12,123 nt of DNA from Kangiellaceae bacterium (GTDB lineage Bacteria > Pseudomonadota > Gammaproteobacteria > Enterobacterales > Kangiellaceae): positions 1-12,123 of the forward strand of contig JASBTO010000248.1 of the NCBI GenBank assembly GCA_030148365.1, given 5' to 3'. Positions 1 through 7,123 of the stretch are shown here, one piece after another (the first letter of the stretch is position 1; the number at the start of each line of letters is the position of its first letter). The notes under the pieces are model-generated. The model did not search any database and was not told the DNA's origin. It was given only the letters and a program-made list of their open reading frames with translations. The position numbers and the translations under genes were made by a program.

Positions 1-497
1 GCAAACATGAAGCCCCGCTCTTTGCTGATCCCCATCAGCACGGCGGTACCCGTATAAAGCAGGCGGATACCAAAAGCCATTGCCACAAGAGTGATCAGGA
101 GGTCCAGCCACAGGAGCGGGTAGACGCTGACGATGCTGGCCAGGAACAGGGGCATGCAGGAATAGGCACCGAGGGCGAAACACTTGTCCAGGGACGGGTT
201 TGCACCGTAGGTACCGGCCATCCACTTGATAAAACGGGCCAATACATACAACCCGATCAGTATGGCTATGTAGGCGCCAACTGACAGTTGCAGTCCACTA
301 TGAAAACTCAGCTTGACCACTTCCCCGGCACCAATACGCCAGCCACTGTAGACGGCGCCTATGAATGCCGAGATCGGCGGAATGGCCGCCATCACCAGCA
401 CCATGTTTACGTAGATTTGAGTAACTGATGCTTCCTTGTCAGCAATTTCCTGCCAGGTCGCCTCGGGATTGTAGAGCAGATTAAAGCGGTTCTTCAT
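1..497 (-). CDS. Yip1-family membrane protein, C-terminus beyond the left edge
   Basis: The reading frame is open from an ATG at 497 to the window edge, giving about 165 residues without a stop. It begins MKNRFNLLYNPEATWQEI. The motif of an N-terminal amphipathic segment with NPxxTW, followed by several hydrophobic stretches (roughly residues 30-50, 70-90, 110-130 and 135-155), fits small bacterial Yip1-domain inner-membrane proteins such as E. coli YohC. A GAGAGG sequence 6 bases upstream of the ATG supports this start. The family has no settled biochemical role in bacteria, so I name none. It lies downstream of ompW on the same strand with 108 bases between them and may have its own promoter. 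The family call is moderately sure. The missing C-terminus cannot be judged. Confidence 0.75.
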   Translation of the reverse strand, partial: MKNRFNLLYNPEATWQEIADKEASVTQIYVNMVLVMAAIPPISAFIGAVYSGWRIGAGEVVKLSFHSGLQLSVGAYIAILIGLYVLARFIKWMAGTYGANPSLDKCFALGAYSCMPLFLASIVSVYPLLWLDLLITLVAMAFGIRLLYTGTAVLMGISKERGFMF

Positions 498-529
498 CAG
501 TGGCCTCTCACGCGCATCCAATCTGGTTC

Positions 530-557
530 ATCTTAAGCCTGCGACCAGAATTTGCAA
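530..557 (-). promoter_or_regulatory. possible sigma-70 promoter for the Yip1-family gene
   Basis: On the minus strand, TTGCAA (557-552) and TAAGAT (535-530) are separated by 16 bases and lie about 33 bases before the ATG. Each hexamer matches the sigma-70 consensus at 4 of 6 positions. This is a weak call based on position and spacing only. Confidence 0.3.
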
Positions 558-605
558 CTATCCGGTAATCCGCCATGCCAGGCCGATCAGTGCCGGACAT
601 AACGC

Positions 606-1322
606 TCACCGGAAGCGGTAAGCCACGCCCAGCATGGCGACCCAGGGGTCGATCTCCACGTCGACTTTCACCGCCGTGGCGCCGTTGACCTTGACGCTGG
701 CTTCAGTGTCGATGTCCATATACCAGACCGAGGCGTTGAATGACAACTTCTCCGTCAATTGCCAGTCGGCGCCAAGCTGCGCGGCCAGACCGACCGAGTC
801 TTCCAGTTCCAGTTCGGTGCTGGTCACCCCGCCCAATATGCTGTTCAGGGCACCGGTCAGCTCACTGTCCGTGTCCTCTTCGAAAAACAGGGTGTAATTA
901 ATCCCCAAACCCACGTAGGGCTGGAACCGGCCAGAGCCGAAATCCGGGTAATACTGCAGGGAAAGGGTCGGCGGCAGATGTTTCGTCTCGCCGATATCCA
1001 GACCCTCGATGGCGCCATTGCCCCTGATGTCATGGGTAAAAGGCAGAGCCGCCAGCAGGTCAAGACCCCAGCGCTCGGTCATCATCCAGGTGCCGGAAAA
1101 TCCCACGCCGGTGGCGCCATCGACTGAAACGCCATCCTCACCGGCCACCAGCCCCAGGCCATTGCTGCCGATCACGCCGTCGCTGTCGTCATTCGGCATC
1201 ACCCGGGCGATGCCAGCGCGAAAGATAAGGTCGCCCTGCTGGTGGGCCTCCAGGGCCGTCGAACTGATTGACAGCGTCGTGGCGAAAGTGGCGCCGACAG
1301 CAATTTTTACCAGGTGATTCAT
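606..1322 (-). CDS. ompW: OmpW-family outer membrane porin
   Basis: This 238-residue protein has a signal peptide (residues 1-26, hydrophobic core around 6-22) with likely cleavage after LEA. The mature start HQQGDLIFRAGIARVMPND closely resembles E. coli OmpW (HEAGEFFMRAG). Further family hallmarks are the conserved PTLSLQYY and YVGLGINYTLFF segments and alternating beta-strand sequence to the end. OmpW forms an eight-stranded outer-membrane barrel linked to passage of small hydrophobic compounds, and in enterobacteria it is induced under anaerobiosis by FNR. The chain ends YRFR, so the usual C-terminal aromatic residue is followed by one arginine. I chose the ATG at 1322 because GGAG lies 6 bases before it. 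A GTG one codon upstream (1325) would sit only 3 bases from that site. An FNR-type promoter lies just upstream. Confidence 0.9.
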   Translation of the reverse strand: MNHLVKIAVGATFATTLSISSTALEAHQQGDLIFRAGIARVMPNDDSDGVIGSNGLGLVAGEDGVSVDGATGVGFSGTWMMTERWGLDLLAALPFTHDIRGNGAIEGLDIGETKHLPPTLSLQYYPDFGSGRFQPYVGLGINYTLFFEEDTDSELTGALNSILGGVTSTELELEDSVGLAAQLGADWQLTEKLSFNASVWYMDIDTEASVKVNGATAVKVDVEIDPWVAMLGVAYRFR

Positions 1323-1358
1323 CACGCACTCCAGATTAACGTTCAGTTGATTGCGCGC

Positions 1359-1400
1359 ACTCTACCTTTGCTGCGCGCTGGCTCTGTTGACCTGGATCAA
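1359..1400 (-). promoter_or_regulatory. FNR-type class II promoter of ompW
   Basis: The minus strand carries TTGAT-CCAG-GTCAA (1400-1387), one base from the FNR consensus. A -10-like TAGAGT (1364-1359) has its centre 32 bp from the box centre, which puts the box near -41.5 of a start around 1352. The leader to the ATG would be about 30 bases. FNR control of ompW is known in E. coli; here it is inferred from the site and its register. Confidence 0.72.
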
Positions 1401-1511
1401 GGATCGGCCCGATCAGGGGCCCGGCGTGTGGACTATCTGCAACCAAATCCGATCTAGCCGGTGCGGGCGGAGCCAAGGGCCGGCGCGGAGCGACACCGGG
1501 ATGCAGGGAGA

Positions 1512-2516
1512 TCAGACAACGGGCTTGGGCAGGACCAGATTCTGGCAGGTTCCGCTCGCCTCCAGGGCTGAAGCGTTCTCAAGAGTAATTCTGGCGATAT
1601 TGACCATCGCCTCGCGGGTAAAAAATGCCTGGTGGCCGGTGATCTCGACATTCGGGAAGGTCAGCAGTCGGGCGAAGACATCATCCTGGATAATCCGATC
1701 CGAGCAATCCTCAAAAAACATGCCTTCTTCCTCTTCGTAGACGTCAAGCCCCAGGTAACCTATCTTGCCCGACTTGATCCCGTCGATAATTGCCCGGGTG
1801 TCGATCAGGGCTCCCCGTCCGGTATTGATGACGCAGACCCCGGGCTTCATCAACGCCACCGCCTTGGCGTCTATCATGTGCAGCGAATCCGGGGTCAGGG
1901 GGCAATGCAGGGAAATGATATCCGCTGCGCGGAACAGCGAAGGCAGGTCCACGTAATCAACACCGAGCTCGCGGCATGGGTCTGAAGGTGCAGGATCGTG
2001 GCCGAGTACCCGGCACCCGAACCCGGTCATGATTCTGGCCATGACACTGCCGATCCGTCCGGTGCCGACAATGCCGACGGTTTTGCCGTGCAGGTCGTAG
2101 CCCATCAGCCCCTCGAGGGAGAAGTTACCCTCCCGGACCCGGGCATGGGCCCGGGCCAGCTTCCGGATCAGGCTCAGGATCAAGGCCGTGGCATGTTCGG
2201 CAACGGCATTGGGAGAGTACTCGGGGACATTGGCGACCGGGATCTGTTGCGCTTCGGCCGCCTTGATGTCGACATGATTGAAGCCGGCTGATCGCAATAA
2301 CAGAAAACGGATCCCGAGTCGGGACATGGCGGCCAGCAAGTCAGCATCTACCTGGTCATTGACGAATACGCAGATGGCCTCACAGGACTCAGCCAGTTTT
2401 AGAGTATCGGCATCGAGGTGGAAGTCCAGGTAACACAACTCATGCCCGACCCGCAGATTTTCACGGTCGAAATATTCCTTGTCATAGCCCTGCGCGTTGT
2501 AAATGGCCAGTTTCAT
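1512..2516 (-). CDS. ldhA: NAD-dependent D-2-hydroxyacid dehydrogenase, D-lactate dehydrogenase (LdhA) type
   Basis: The 334-residue protein matches the fermentative D-lactate dehydrogenase group (E. coli LdhA, 329 residues). The nucleotide-binding loop GTGRIG is at 151-156. An acidic residue at the end of the next strand (D174 in LGHDP) points to NAD(H) rather than NADP(H). Catalytic candidates are R234 in NTGRG, a glutamate in the GLDVYEEEE segment (257-264) and H295 in GHQAFFT. The expected reaction is reduction of pyruvate to D-lactate with NADH in the cytosol, re-oxidising NADH without oxygen. Its ATG overlaps the stop codon of the universal stress gene by 4 bases (ATGA), so the two are translationally coupled. 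Substrate choice within the 2-hydroxyacid family cannot be proved from sequence, but the LdhA-like motifs and anaerobic context favour lactate. Confidence 0.88.
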   Translation of the reverse strand: MKLAIYNAQGYDKEYFDRENLRVGHELCYLDFHLDADTLKLAESCEAICVFVNDQVDADLLAAMSRLGIRFLLLRSAGFNHVDIKAAEAQQIPVANVPEYSPNAVAEHATALILSLIRKLARAHARVREGNFSLEGLMGYDLHGKTVGIVGTGRIGSVMARIMTGFGCRVLGHDPAPSDPCRELGVDYVDLPSLFRAADIISLHCPLTPDSLHMIDAKAVALMKPGVCVINTGRGALIDTRAIIDGIKSGKIGYLGLDVYEEEEGMFFEDCSDRIIQDDVFARLLTFPNVEITGHQAFFTREAMVNIARITLENASALEASGTCQNLVLPKPVV

Positions 2517-2983
2517 TGCGTCTCGGCGGAAGCGGGCTTGCGGATTCTGACCGCGAGCACATCACAGGGCGCGCCATGGAGGACGCTGCTGGCGGTCGAG
2601 CCAAGCACCAAACGGAGACCGTGCTGGCCATGGGTACCTATCAGAATAAGGTCCACGTTATTGTCTTTGGCGAAGTGCCGGATCTCCGCCCCGTGGCTGC
2701 CAATCCGGATAAACTGGCGGGATCCAGGCACCCCCACCGTCTTTCCGACCTCCTGCATTCGCTGCTTTTTGAGGCCCAGAATTTCCTCTTCCATTTCCGT
2801 TGCGGAAGTCAGTACCGGCGCAAAAGGTGCGCCGCCAAAATAGGCGGATTCAAGGGGCTCTACCACGTGCAACAGACTGACTTTGCAATCGGCGGTCGCG
2901 AGCTCTTTGAGCCGCTCCAGAACCTGCGAGGACTCACTGGTCAGATCCAGTGCGCACAGTATATGCCGGTATCCCGTCATCAT
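2513..2983 (-). CDS. universal stress protein, UspA family
   Basis: This 156-residue single-domain protein has the Usp fold signature: strand YRHILCALDLT (residues 5-15), LLHVVEP (37-43), and the C-terminal LILIGTHGQHG...LGST (112-130). The glycine motif G116-x2-G119-x8-G128-S129 is one residue shorter than the textbook ATP-binding spacing, so nucleotide binding is likely but not certain. Family members act in the cytosol in survival under stress, and several in pseudomonads are induced by oxygen limitation. Two consecutive ATGs (2983 and 2980) are possible starts. GGAG lies 4 and 7 bases before them, so 2980 may be the true one. The gene follows the phosphorylase gene by 22 bases and overlaps ldhA. 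An FNR-type promoter appears to lie just upstream, inside the preceding gene. Confidence 0.9.
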   Translation of the reverse strand: MMTGYRHILCALDLTSESSQVLERLKELATADCKVSLLHVVEPLESAYFGGAPFAPVLTSATEMEEEILGLKKQRMQEVGKTVGVPGSRQFIRIGSHGAEIRHFAKDNNVDLILIGTHGQHGLRLVLGSTASSVLHGAPCDVLAVRIRKPASAETQ

Positions 2984-3005
2984 CGGTCTCCACCATGTCT
3001 CCTTT

Positions 3006-4589
3006 CTATCGAGTATAGGGCTCTGTCGGCGCCAGTTCTTGATCCGGATCAGTCATTTCAGGATCCGGTAAACTCCCGGAGGCGTCTCCGAACCGGATCA
3101 TTTCCGGATGCTCCCGCTGAAAACTGACCGCATATTCCAACTCACCCGGACTTGCCGCATGGATAATCATCAGCGGCTCCCCGCGCTTCACGGATTGTCC
3201 CAGCCTGACCAGAAACTCCAGACCGGCAGATTTTTCGACGGGTGCGCCGGCGAGTTTGGCGACATTGGCCACCAGCCGATTGTCGATGCTGCTCACGGTG
3301 CCGTCCCTGTCGGCAAGAACATGGAAGCGACAGGGCGCCACCGGCGGTTCGCGCATGCCGCCCTGGGCTTTGCAAATAGCGTAAAATTTATCTCGGGCGG
3401 CGCCGGAATCCAGAATTTCCCGGGCGTCTCCGTAGCCCTTTCCGGGCTCGCTGGCGTTGGCAAGCTCCAGAAGCCGACCGGCCAGCCGCAAACAGCGCTC
3501 GCGCAGATCCTCCGGCGCGTCCGGTTGGTTCCGGAGCACTGCCAGAACGTCCCGGGCCTCCAGCGCGGGACCAATGCCCCGACCGACCGGCTGACGTCCA
3601 TCGGTGATCTCGACCTGGACCTTGATGCCAAGCGCCGCCCCCACCCCGGCAAGTTCTTGCGCCAGTAATGCGGCTGCCTGCTCCGAACGGATCTTGGCGG
3701 TGGGACCAACCGGAATATCAATCAGGACATCGGTCGATCCCGCCGCAATTTTCTTTGACAGGATCGAAGCCACCAGTTGTCCCTCGCTGTCGATCCCGAG
3801 CGCCTTTTCAACCCGGATCAAGATGTCATCCGCCGGGCTCAGGTTGGCCGCCCCACCCCAGGCAACACAGCCGCCTTCCCGCGCCACCACCCGCCGCAAA
3901 TCGGCGATTTCAAGTTCCACGGGCGCCAGGGTCTCCATCACATCCGCCGTCCCCGCCGGCGAAGTAATGGCCCGCGAGGACGTTTTCGGCATGATCAAGC
4001 CCGCAGCAGCAGCGATGGCTACCACCACGGGGGTGGTGCGGTTTCCGGGCAAGCCACCCACGCAATGCTTGTCGACAATTCGCGGGCCGCTCCAGGCGAG
4101 TCGCTCACCGGACTCCACCATCGCCCGGGTCAGATTGACCATCTCCTGCCGGGAAAGACGGTTATCGGCGCAGGCGGTGATAAAGGCCGCAATCTGGACG
4201 TCCATATAGCGGCCTGCCACGATATCGCTGATCACGGCGGTGATCTGCTCGCGATTCAGTTCATGACCGTAGACCTTGTGGCGCATAAAGGACAGAGAGG
4301 CCACCGGCGCTGGATGGGACAGTCTGATGCGCTGCCCTTCCGTGAGCGCGAGCAGATGCCAGGCGATTTCCGAGAGACCGGCATGCCCTTCGGGCAGCAG
4401 TTCGGGGCCCACGATGACCAGTGTGGCAATGATGGCGCGGTCCTCGACCGCCACTTTAACCCGGGACATGGCATTGAAACCTTCGGACCGGGCCACTACC
4501 GAATCTTCACGAAGAAACAGAATCGGCTCCTGCCGGGTATTGATATGAACACGCTGTGCGATCGGCAATGTTGATTCGTTACTGTGCAT
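3006..4589 (-). CDS. thymidine phosphorylase family type 2 (AMP-phosphorylase-like)
   Basis: The 527-residue protein is longer than classical DeoA (about 440). It has an N-terminal extra domain (about 1-103), an all-alpha domain (about 105-165, VYGHELNREQITAVISDI onward), a phosphate/nucleoside-binding core with KHCVGG (174-179), and SSRAITSPAGTADVME (204-219). That last segment matches the thymidine/pyrimidine phosphorylase signature in the form seen in archaeal AMP phosphorylases. A C-terminal barrel-sandwich part follows. Family members split nucleosides or nucleoside monophosphates with phosphate, giving a base and a (phospho)sugar phosphate. Databases call bacterial type 2 members putative thymidine phosphorylases, but the extra domain and motif form make an NMP substrate plausible. 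The ATG overlaps the end of the beta-CASP gene by 11 bases. The last 40 or so residues are rich in Asp, Pro and Glu, and their DNA doubles as a promoter for usp. Confidence 0.85.
   Translation of the reverse strand: MHSNESTLPIAQRVHINTRQEPILFLREDSVVARSEGFNAMSRVKVAVEDRAIIATLVIVGPELLPEGHAGLSEIAWHLLALTEGQRIRLSHPAPVASLSFMRHKVYGHELNREQITAVISDIVAGRYMDVQIAAFITACADNRLSRQEMVNLTRAMVESGERLAWSGPRIVDKHCVGGLPGNRTTPVVVAIAAAAGLIMPKTSSRAITSPAGTADVMETLAPVELEIADLRRVVAREGGCVAWGGAANLSPADDILIRVEKALGIDSEGQLVASILSKKIAAGSTDVLIDIPVGPTAKIRSEQAAALLAQELAGVGAALGIKVQVEITDGRQPVGRGIGPALEARDVLAVLRNQPDAPEDLRERCLRLAGRLLELANASEPGKGYGDAREILDSGAARDKFYAICKAQGGMREPPVAPCRFHVLADRDGTVSSIDNRLVANVAKLAGAPVEKSAGLEFLVRLGQSVKRGEPLMIIHAASPGELEYAVSFQREHPEMIRFGDASGSLPDPEMTDPDQELAPTEPYTR
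3012..3052 (-). promoter_or_regulatory. probable FNR-type promoter inside the phosphorylase gene, for usp-ldhA
   Basis: Plus-strand 3039-3052 reads TTGAT-CCGG-ATCAG, one mismatch from the perfect FNR palindrome. On the minus strand TATACT (3017-3012), matching the -10 consensus at 5 of 6, has its centre 31 bp from the box. A start near 3004 would fall at the end of the phosphorylase stop codon, leaving a 21-base leader with AAAGGAG for usp. The site also codes for the phosphorylase C-terminus, so it could be chance, but register and orientation match the other four promoters in the window. Confidence 0.55.
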
Positions 4590-6006
4590 GGGGTTTTGTC
4601 CGCTTCGAAGGCAACTTGTCGAGACGGATGTTCTGGTTCTTCTTCATGATAGTGACTTCCGCGCCAGATTCCGTAGACAACCTCTCAGCAAGCGCCTGCA
4701 AGGCTTCACTCTCTCCGTGGACCAGCGCCACAGGTGGCCGATTGCGAAAGCCCCTGTACCAGCTGACCAGTTCCCCCTGGTCGGCGTGCGCGGAAAGCCC
4801 ACCGACCGTATGTATTGTCGCCCCGACTCTGATGCTCTCACCGAATATCCGGATGCTTTTGGCGCCATCCACCAGTGCCCGGCCCGGAGTACCTCTGGCC
4901 TGGTAGCCGAGGATGATGATATGGGCTTCCTTGCGCCACAAATTATTTTTCAGATGATATTTGATCCGGCCCCCATTACACATGCCGCTGCCAGCCACAA
5001 TAATGGCGCCGGACCGAATGCGGTTGATGGCGATCGACTGGGCGGTGGTTCGCGAGTAGCTGAGATTCGGCAGGAGCTTTCGCTTGCCATTACGCCCCCA
5101 CAGCCGGGCGGCCTCCCGATCATACAGGTCACTGTGACGGTAATAGACATTGGTGGCCCTGATCGCGAGAGGGCTGTCCAGAAAAACCTGCCATGCCGCG
5201 AGACCCGCTTCCTCATAGTGGGTAGCCATCCAGTAGAGAAGCGCCTGGGTCCGGCCAACGGCGAAGGCCGGGATCAGGATGTTGCCTCTGGCATGGCCGG
5301 CCTGCGCGACTATGTCCCTGATCTCTTCATGAGTTTGCCGGGGCTCACGATGGAGTCTGTCACCGTAAGTGCTTTCCATCAGCACCAAATCCGCCTCCTC
5401 AACAAGAGAAGGATCCCGCAGGATCGGCATGCCGGACTGGCCCAAATCACCGGAGAAAACCAGCTTGCGTCTTACCTCCCCTTCGGTCAGAGTCAATTCG
5501 ACGATAGCGGACCCCAGAATATGACCGGCATCTCGCAAACACAGTCCGATGCCCGGAAGTATCTGTCTGGGTTCGTCATAGGCGAGGCCCCGAAACTGCT
5601 TCATCACCCGCGCGGCATCTTCTTGCGTGTAGAGCGCTTCAATCAGCGGCATGTGCTTGCGCTGTCGTCTGCGGTTTTCCCATTCGACGGATTTCTCGTT
5701 CAGATAGGCCGAATCCCTGAGCAGTATGTCGCAGAGATCGCGGGTGGCGCGATGGGTATAAACAGGACCTGAAAAGCCGGCATTCGCGAGCATCGGTAAA
5801 CGGCCGGAGTGATCGATATGGGCATGGCTCAAGACGACGGCGTCAATTCCAGACGCTTCAAAGGGGAAAGGCTCGCGATTGCGCATTTCGCTGCCGTGAT
5901 TGCCCTGGAACATTCCGCAATCGAGCAAAATACGATAGTCGCCGACAGTCACCAGGTGACAGGAGCCGGTGACTTCTTCCGTTGCTCCCAGGCTCTGAAT
6001 TTCCAT
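4579..6006 (-). CDS. metallo-beta-lactamase/beta-CASP hydrolase, RNA-processing type
   Basis: From the chosen start the protein has 475 residues. The metal-binding motif HAHIDH is at 61-66, H162 lies in DAGHILGSA and D187 in SGDLG. These are followed by the beta-CASP domain: acidic motif A in MESTYGDR (E211), GNILIPAFAVGRTQ (241-254), a histidine in the KYHLKNN segment (H351), then GGLSAHADQ (H407) and VHGE (H430). This is the CPSF-73/Ysh1-like layout of zinc-dependent RNA endo- or exonucleases, so a cytosolic ribonuclease is likely. Its substrate is unknown. The frame is open upstream to 6144, but homology begins at MEIQSLGATEEVTG. GGAAGAGG lies about 10 bases before that ATG, so I start at 6006. 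It heads an operon with the phosphorylase, usp and ldhA genes. Confidence 0.88.
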   Translation of the reverse strand: MEIQSLGATEEVTGSCHLVTVGDYRILLDCGMFQGNHGSEMRNREPFPFEASGIDAVVLSHAHIDHSGRLPMLANAGFSGPVYTHRATRDLCDILLRDSAYLNEKSVEWENRRRQRKHMPLIEALYTQEDAARVMKQFRGLAYDEPRQILPGIGLCLRDAGHILGSAIVELTLTEGEVRRKLVFSGDLGQSGMPILRDPSLVEEADLVLMESTYGDRLHREPRQTHEEIRDIVAQAGHARGNILIPAFAVGRTQALLYWMATHYEEAGLAAWQVFLDSPLAIRATNVYYRHSDLYDREAARLWGRNGKRKLLPNLSYSRTTAQSIAINRIRSGAIIVAGSGMCNGGRIKYHLKNNLWRKEAHIIILGYQARGTPGRALVDGAKSIRIFGESIRVGATIHTVGGLSAHADQGELVSWYRGFRNRPPVALVHGESEALQALAERLSTESGAEVTIMKKNQNIRLDKLPSKRTKPHAQ

Positions 6007-6164
6007 GGTTTTGACGCCTCTTCCCTTGACGGACTGACTCTCCGCCGGACGGTCATTGGTCAGCGGACACCCGCGATCCGGCGGGATGACCGCGCCTGCA
6101 ATCAGCGCTGATCTTACCTTTCCAATACCCCGCCCTGAGACCAACCCTGCCCGCTACAAAGGAG

Positions 6165-6941
6165 TCAGTCTTTGTGACAGGGGATCCCGGCCAACTCATA
6201 CAGGGCGTCAAAATCCAGTATGTCAATTTCGCGATTTTGGACACGGATCAGCCCGTCCTCATGAAACCGGCTCATCAGCCGGCTGACGGTTTCCAGCGCC
6301 AGGCCGAGATAGTTGCCAATCTCGTTGCGGGTCATGACCAGATTGAACCGACTGGAAGAAAACCCCTGCTTTCCATAGCGAGCTGACAGGTTCAGCAGAA
6401 ATGCCGCCAGCCGTTCGTTGGCATTTTTCCGGTTCAGGAGTAACAACAACTTCTGCTCCTCCATAATTTCCTGACTCATGATTTTGACCATTTGTCGGCG
6501 CAGGCCGGGCATGACAGCGGTCAGGTCATCCAGTTTCTGATACGGAATTTCGCAAATCATCGAGGTGGTCATGGCCTTGGCGAAACTGGGGTGACGTTCA
6601 CTGTTGATAGCGTCAAGGCCGACAATTTCGCCGGGTAGATGGAAGCCGGTAATCTGCTCGTCGCCTTCCGGAGAGACCGTGTAGGTTTTGATGCACCCGG
6701 TGCGGATGGCAAATATGGAAATCATGGACTGACCGGCGGAAAAAAGCATGTCGCCCTTGTCCATGGGTTTGCCCCGGTTGACGATATTGTCCAGATGCTG
6801 GATTTCGGCGTCCGGCAACATCATCGGCAGACAAAGCTGGCTGATGGCGCAATGCTGGCAACTAATCAAAGATGGCTTGGTCAAGAAAGATCCTGATGAC
6901 TGAGCAAGACCGGCAAGGTCCCGCATAATTTCAGCGCACAT
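6165..6941 (-). CDS. fnr: FNR, oxygen-sensing Crp/Fnr-family transcription regulator
   Basis: The protein (258 residues from this start) aligns with E. coli FNR throughout. Cysteines C28-x2-C31-x5-C37 (SCQHCAISQLC) and C130 (MICEIP) are the four ligands of the oxygen-labile [4Fe-4S] cluster. The cyclic-nucleotide-like sensor domain follows with GDEQITGFHLPGE, then the dimer helix and an HTH whose recognition helix holds ETVSR (217-221), the set that reads TTGAT half sites. It should activate anaerobic genes when the cluster is intact. The start is uncertain: ATG 6941 and ATG 6926 (253 residues, nearer to E. coli's 250) both lack a clear ribosome binding site, and a TTG at 6998 would extend into upstream sequence without homology. 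It diverges from the dnr-like gene, with a perfect FNR box between them. Confidence 0.93.
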   Translation of the reverse strand: MCAEIMRDLAGLAQSSGSFLTKPSLISCQHCAISQLCLPMMLPDAEIQHLDNIVNRGKPMDKGDMLFSAGQSMISIFAIRTGCIKTYTVSPEGDEQITGFHLPGEIVGLDAINSERHPSFAKAMTTSMICEIPYQKLDDLTAVMPGLRRQMVKIMSQEIMEEQKLLLLLNRKNANERLAAFLLNLSARYGKQGFSSSRFNLVMTRNEIGNYLGLALETVSRLMSRFHEDGLIRVQNREIDILDFDALYELAGIPCHKD

Positions 6942-7007
6942 TGTAACGAATAGACTCAGCCAGTGTAAGCCGGTGGACCTGCCAATCTCCGCACCCAAGG
7001 CAGTTTT

Positions 7008-7049
7008 TTGATGCCCATCAATACCCTGCGCCGCAACTTGGGATATCGT
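7008..7049 (+). promoter_or_regulatory. perfect FNR box and -10 for the dnr-like gene, possibly shared with fnr
   Basis: TTGAT-GCCC-ATCAA at 7008-7021 is a perfect palindromic FNR site. In the plus direction TATCGT (7044-7049) has its centre 32 bp downstream, which puts the box near -41.5 of a start around 7056 and gives a leader of about 69 bases before the dnr-like ATG. In the minus direction a TACACT (6967-6962) would put the same box near -60 of fnr, so autoregulation is also possible. The box is certain as a sequence; which gene it serves is inferred. Confidence 0.75.
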
Positions 7050-7123
7050 GCCAACAAGGCTCAGCCTGAAATCCCGGCATGACCAGCGATGCCGGAAAAT
7101 ACTGATAACCCACAGAGACCCCC

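Noticed and set aside
1458..1499. Inverted repeat CCGGTG/CACCGG downstream of ldhA as a terminator
   Set aside because: The arms are 30 bases apart, inner pairing is weak and there is no T run, so I do not call it.
3041..3109. Repeated CCGGAT/GATCCGG words in the phosphorylase 3' end as REP elements
   Set aside because: They lie in coding sequence for Asp-Pro and Pro-Glu runs and lack the loop and tail of the repeat at 12073. Only the FNR-like palindrome among them has matching promoter geometry.
4588..5772. 394-residue open frame on the plus strand
   Set aside because: It is antisense to the beta-CASP gene, whose motifs are clear. The plus-strand translation has no recognisable domain and is a high-GC shadow frame.
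6007..6144. 46-residue N-terminal extension of the beta-CASP protein
   Set aside because: The extension has no homology to the family, which begins at MEIQSLG. A better start with an upstream GGAAGAGG exists at 6006.
6942..6998. TTG-initiated longer form of FNR
   Set aside because: The extra residues have no counterpart in FNR proteins and there is no ribosome binding site before the TTG.
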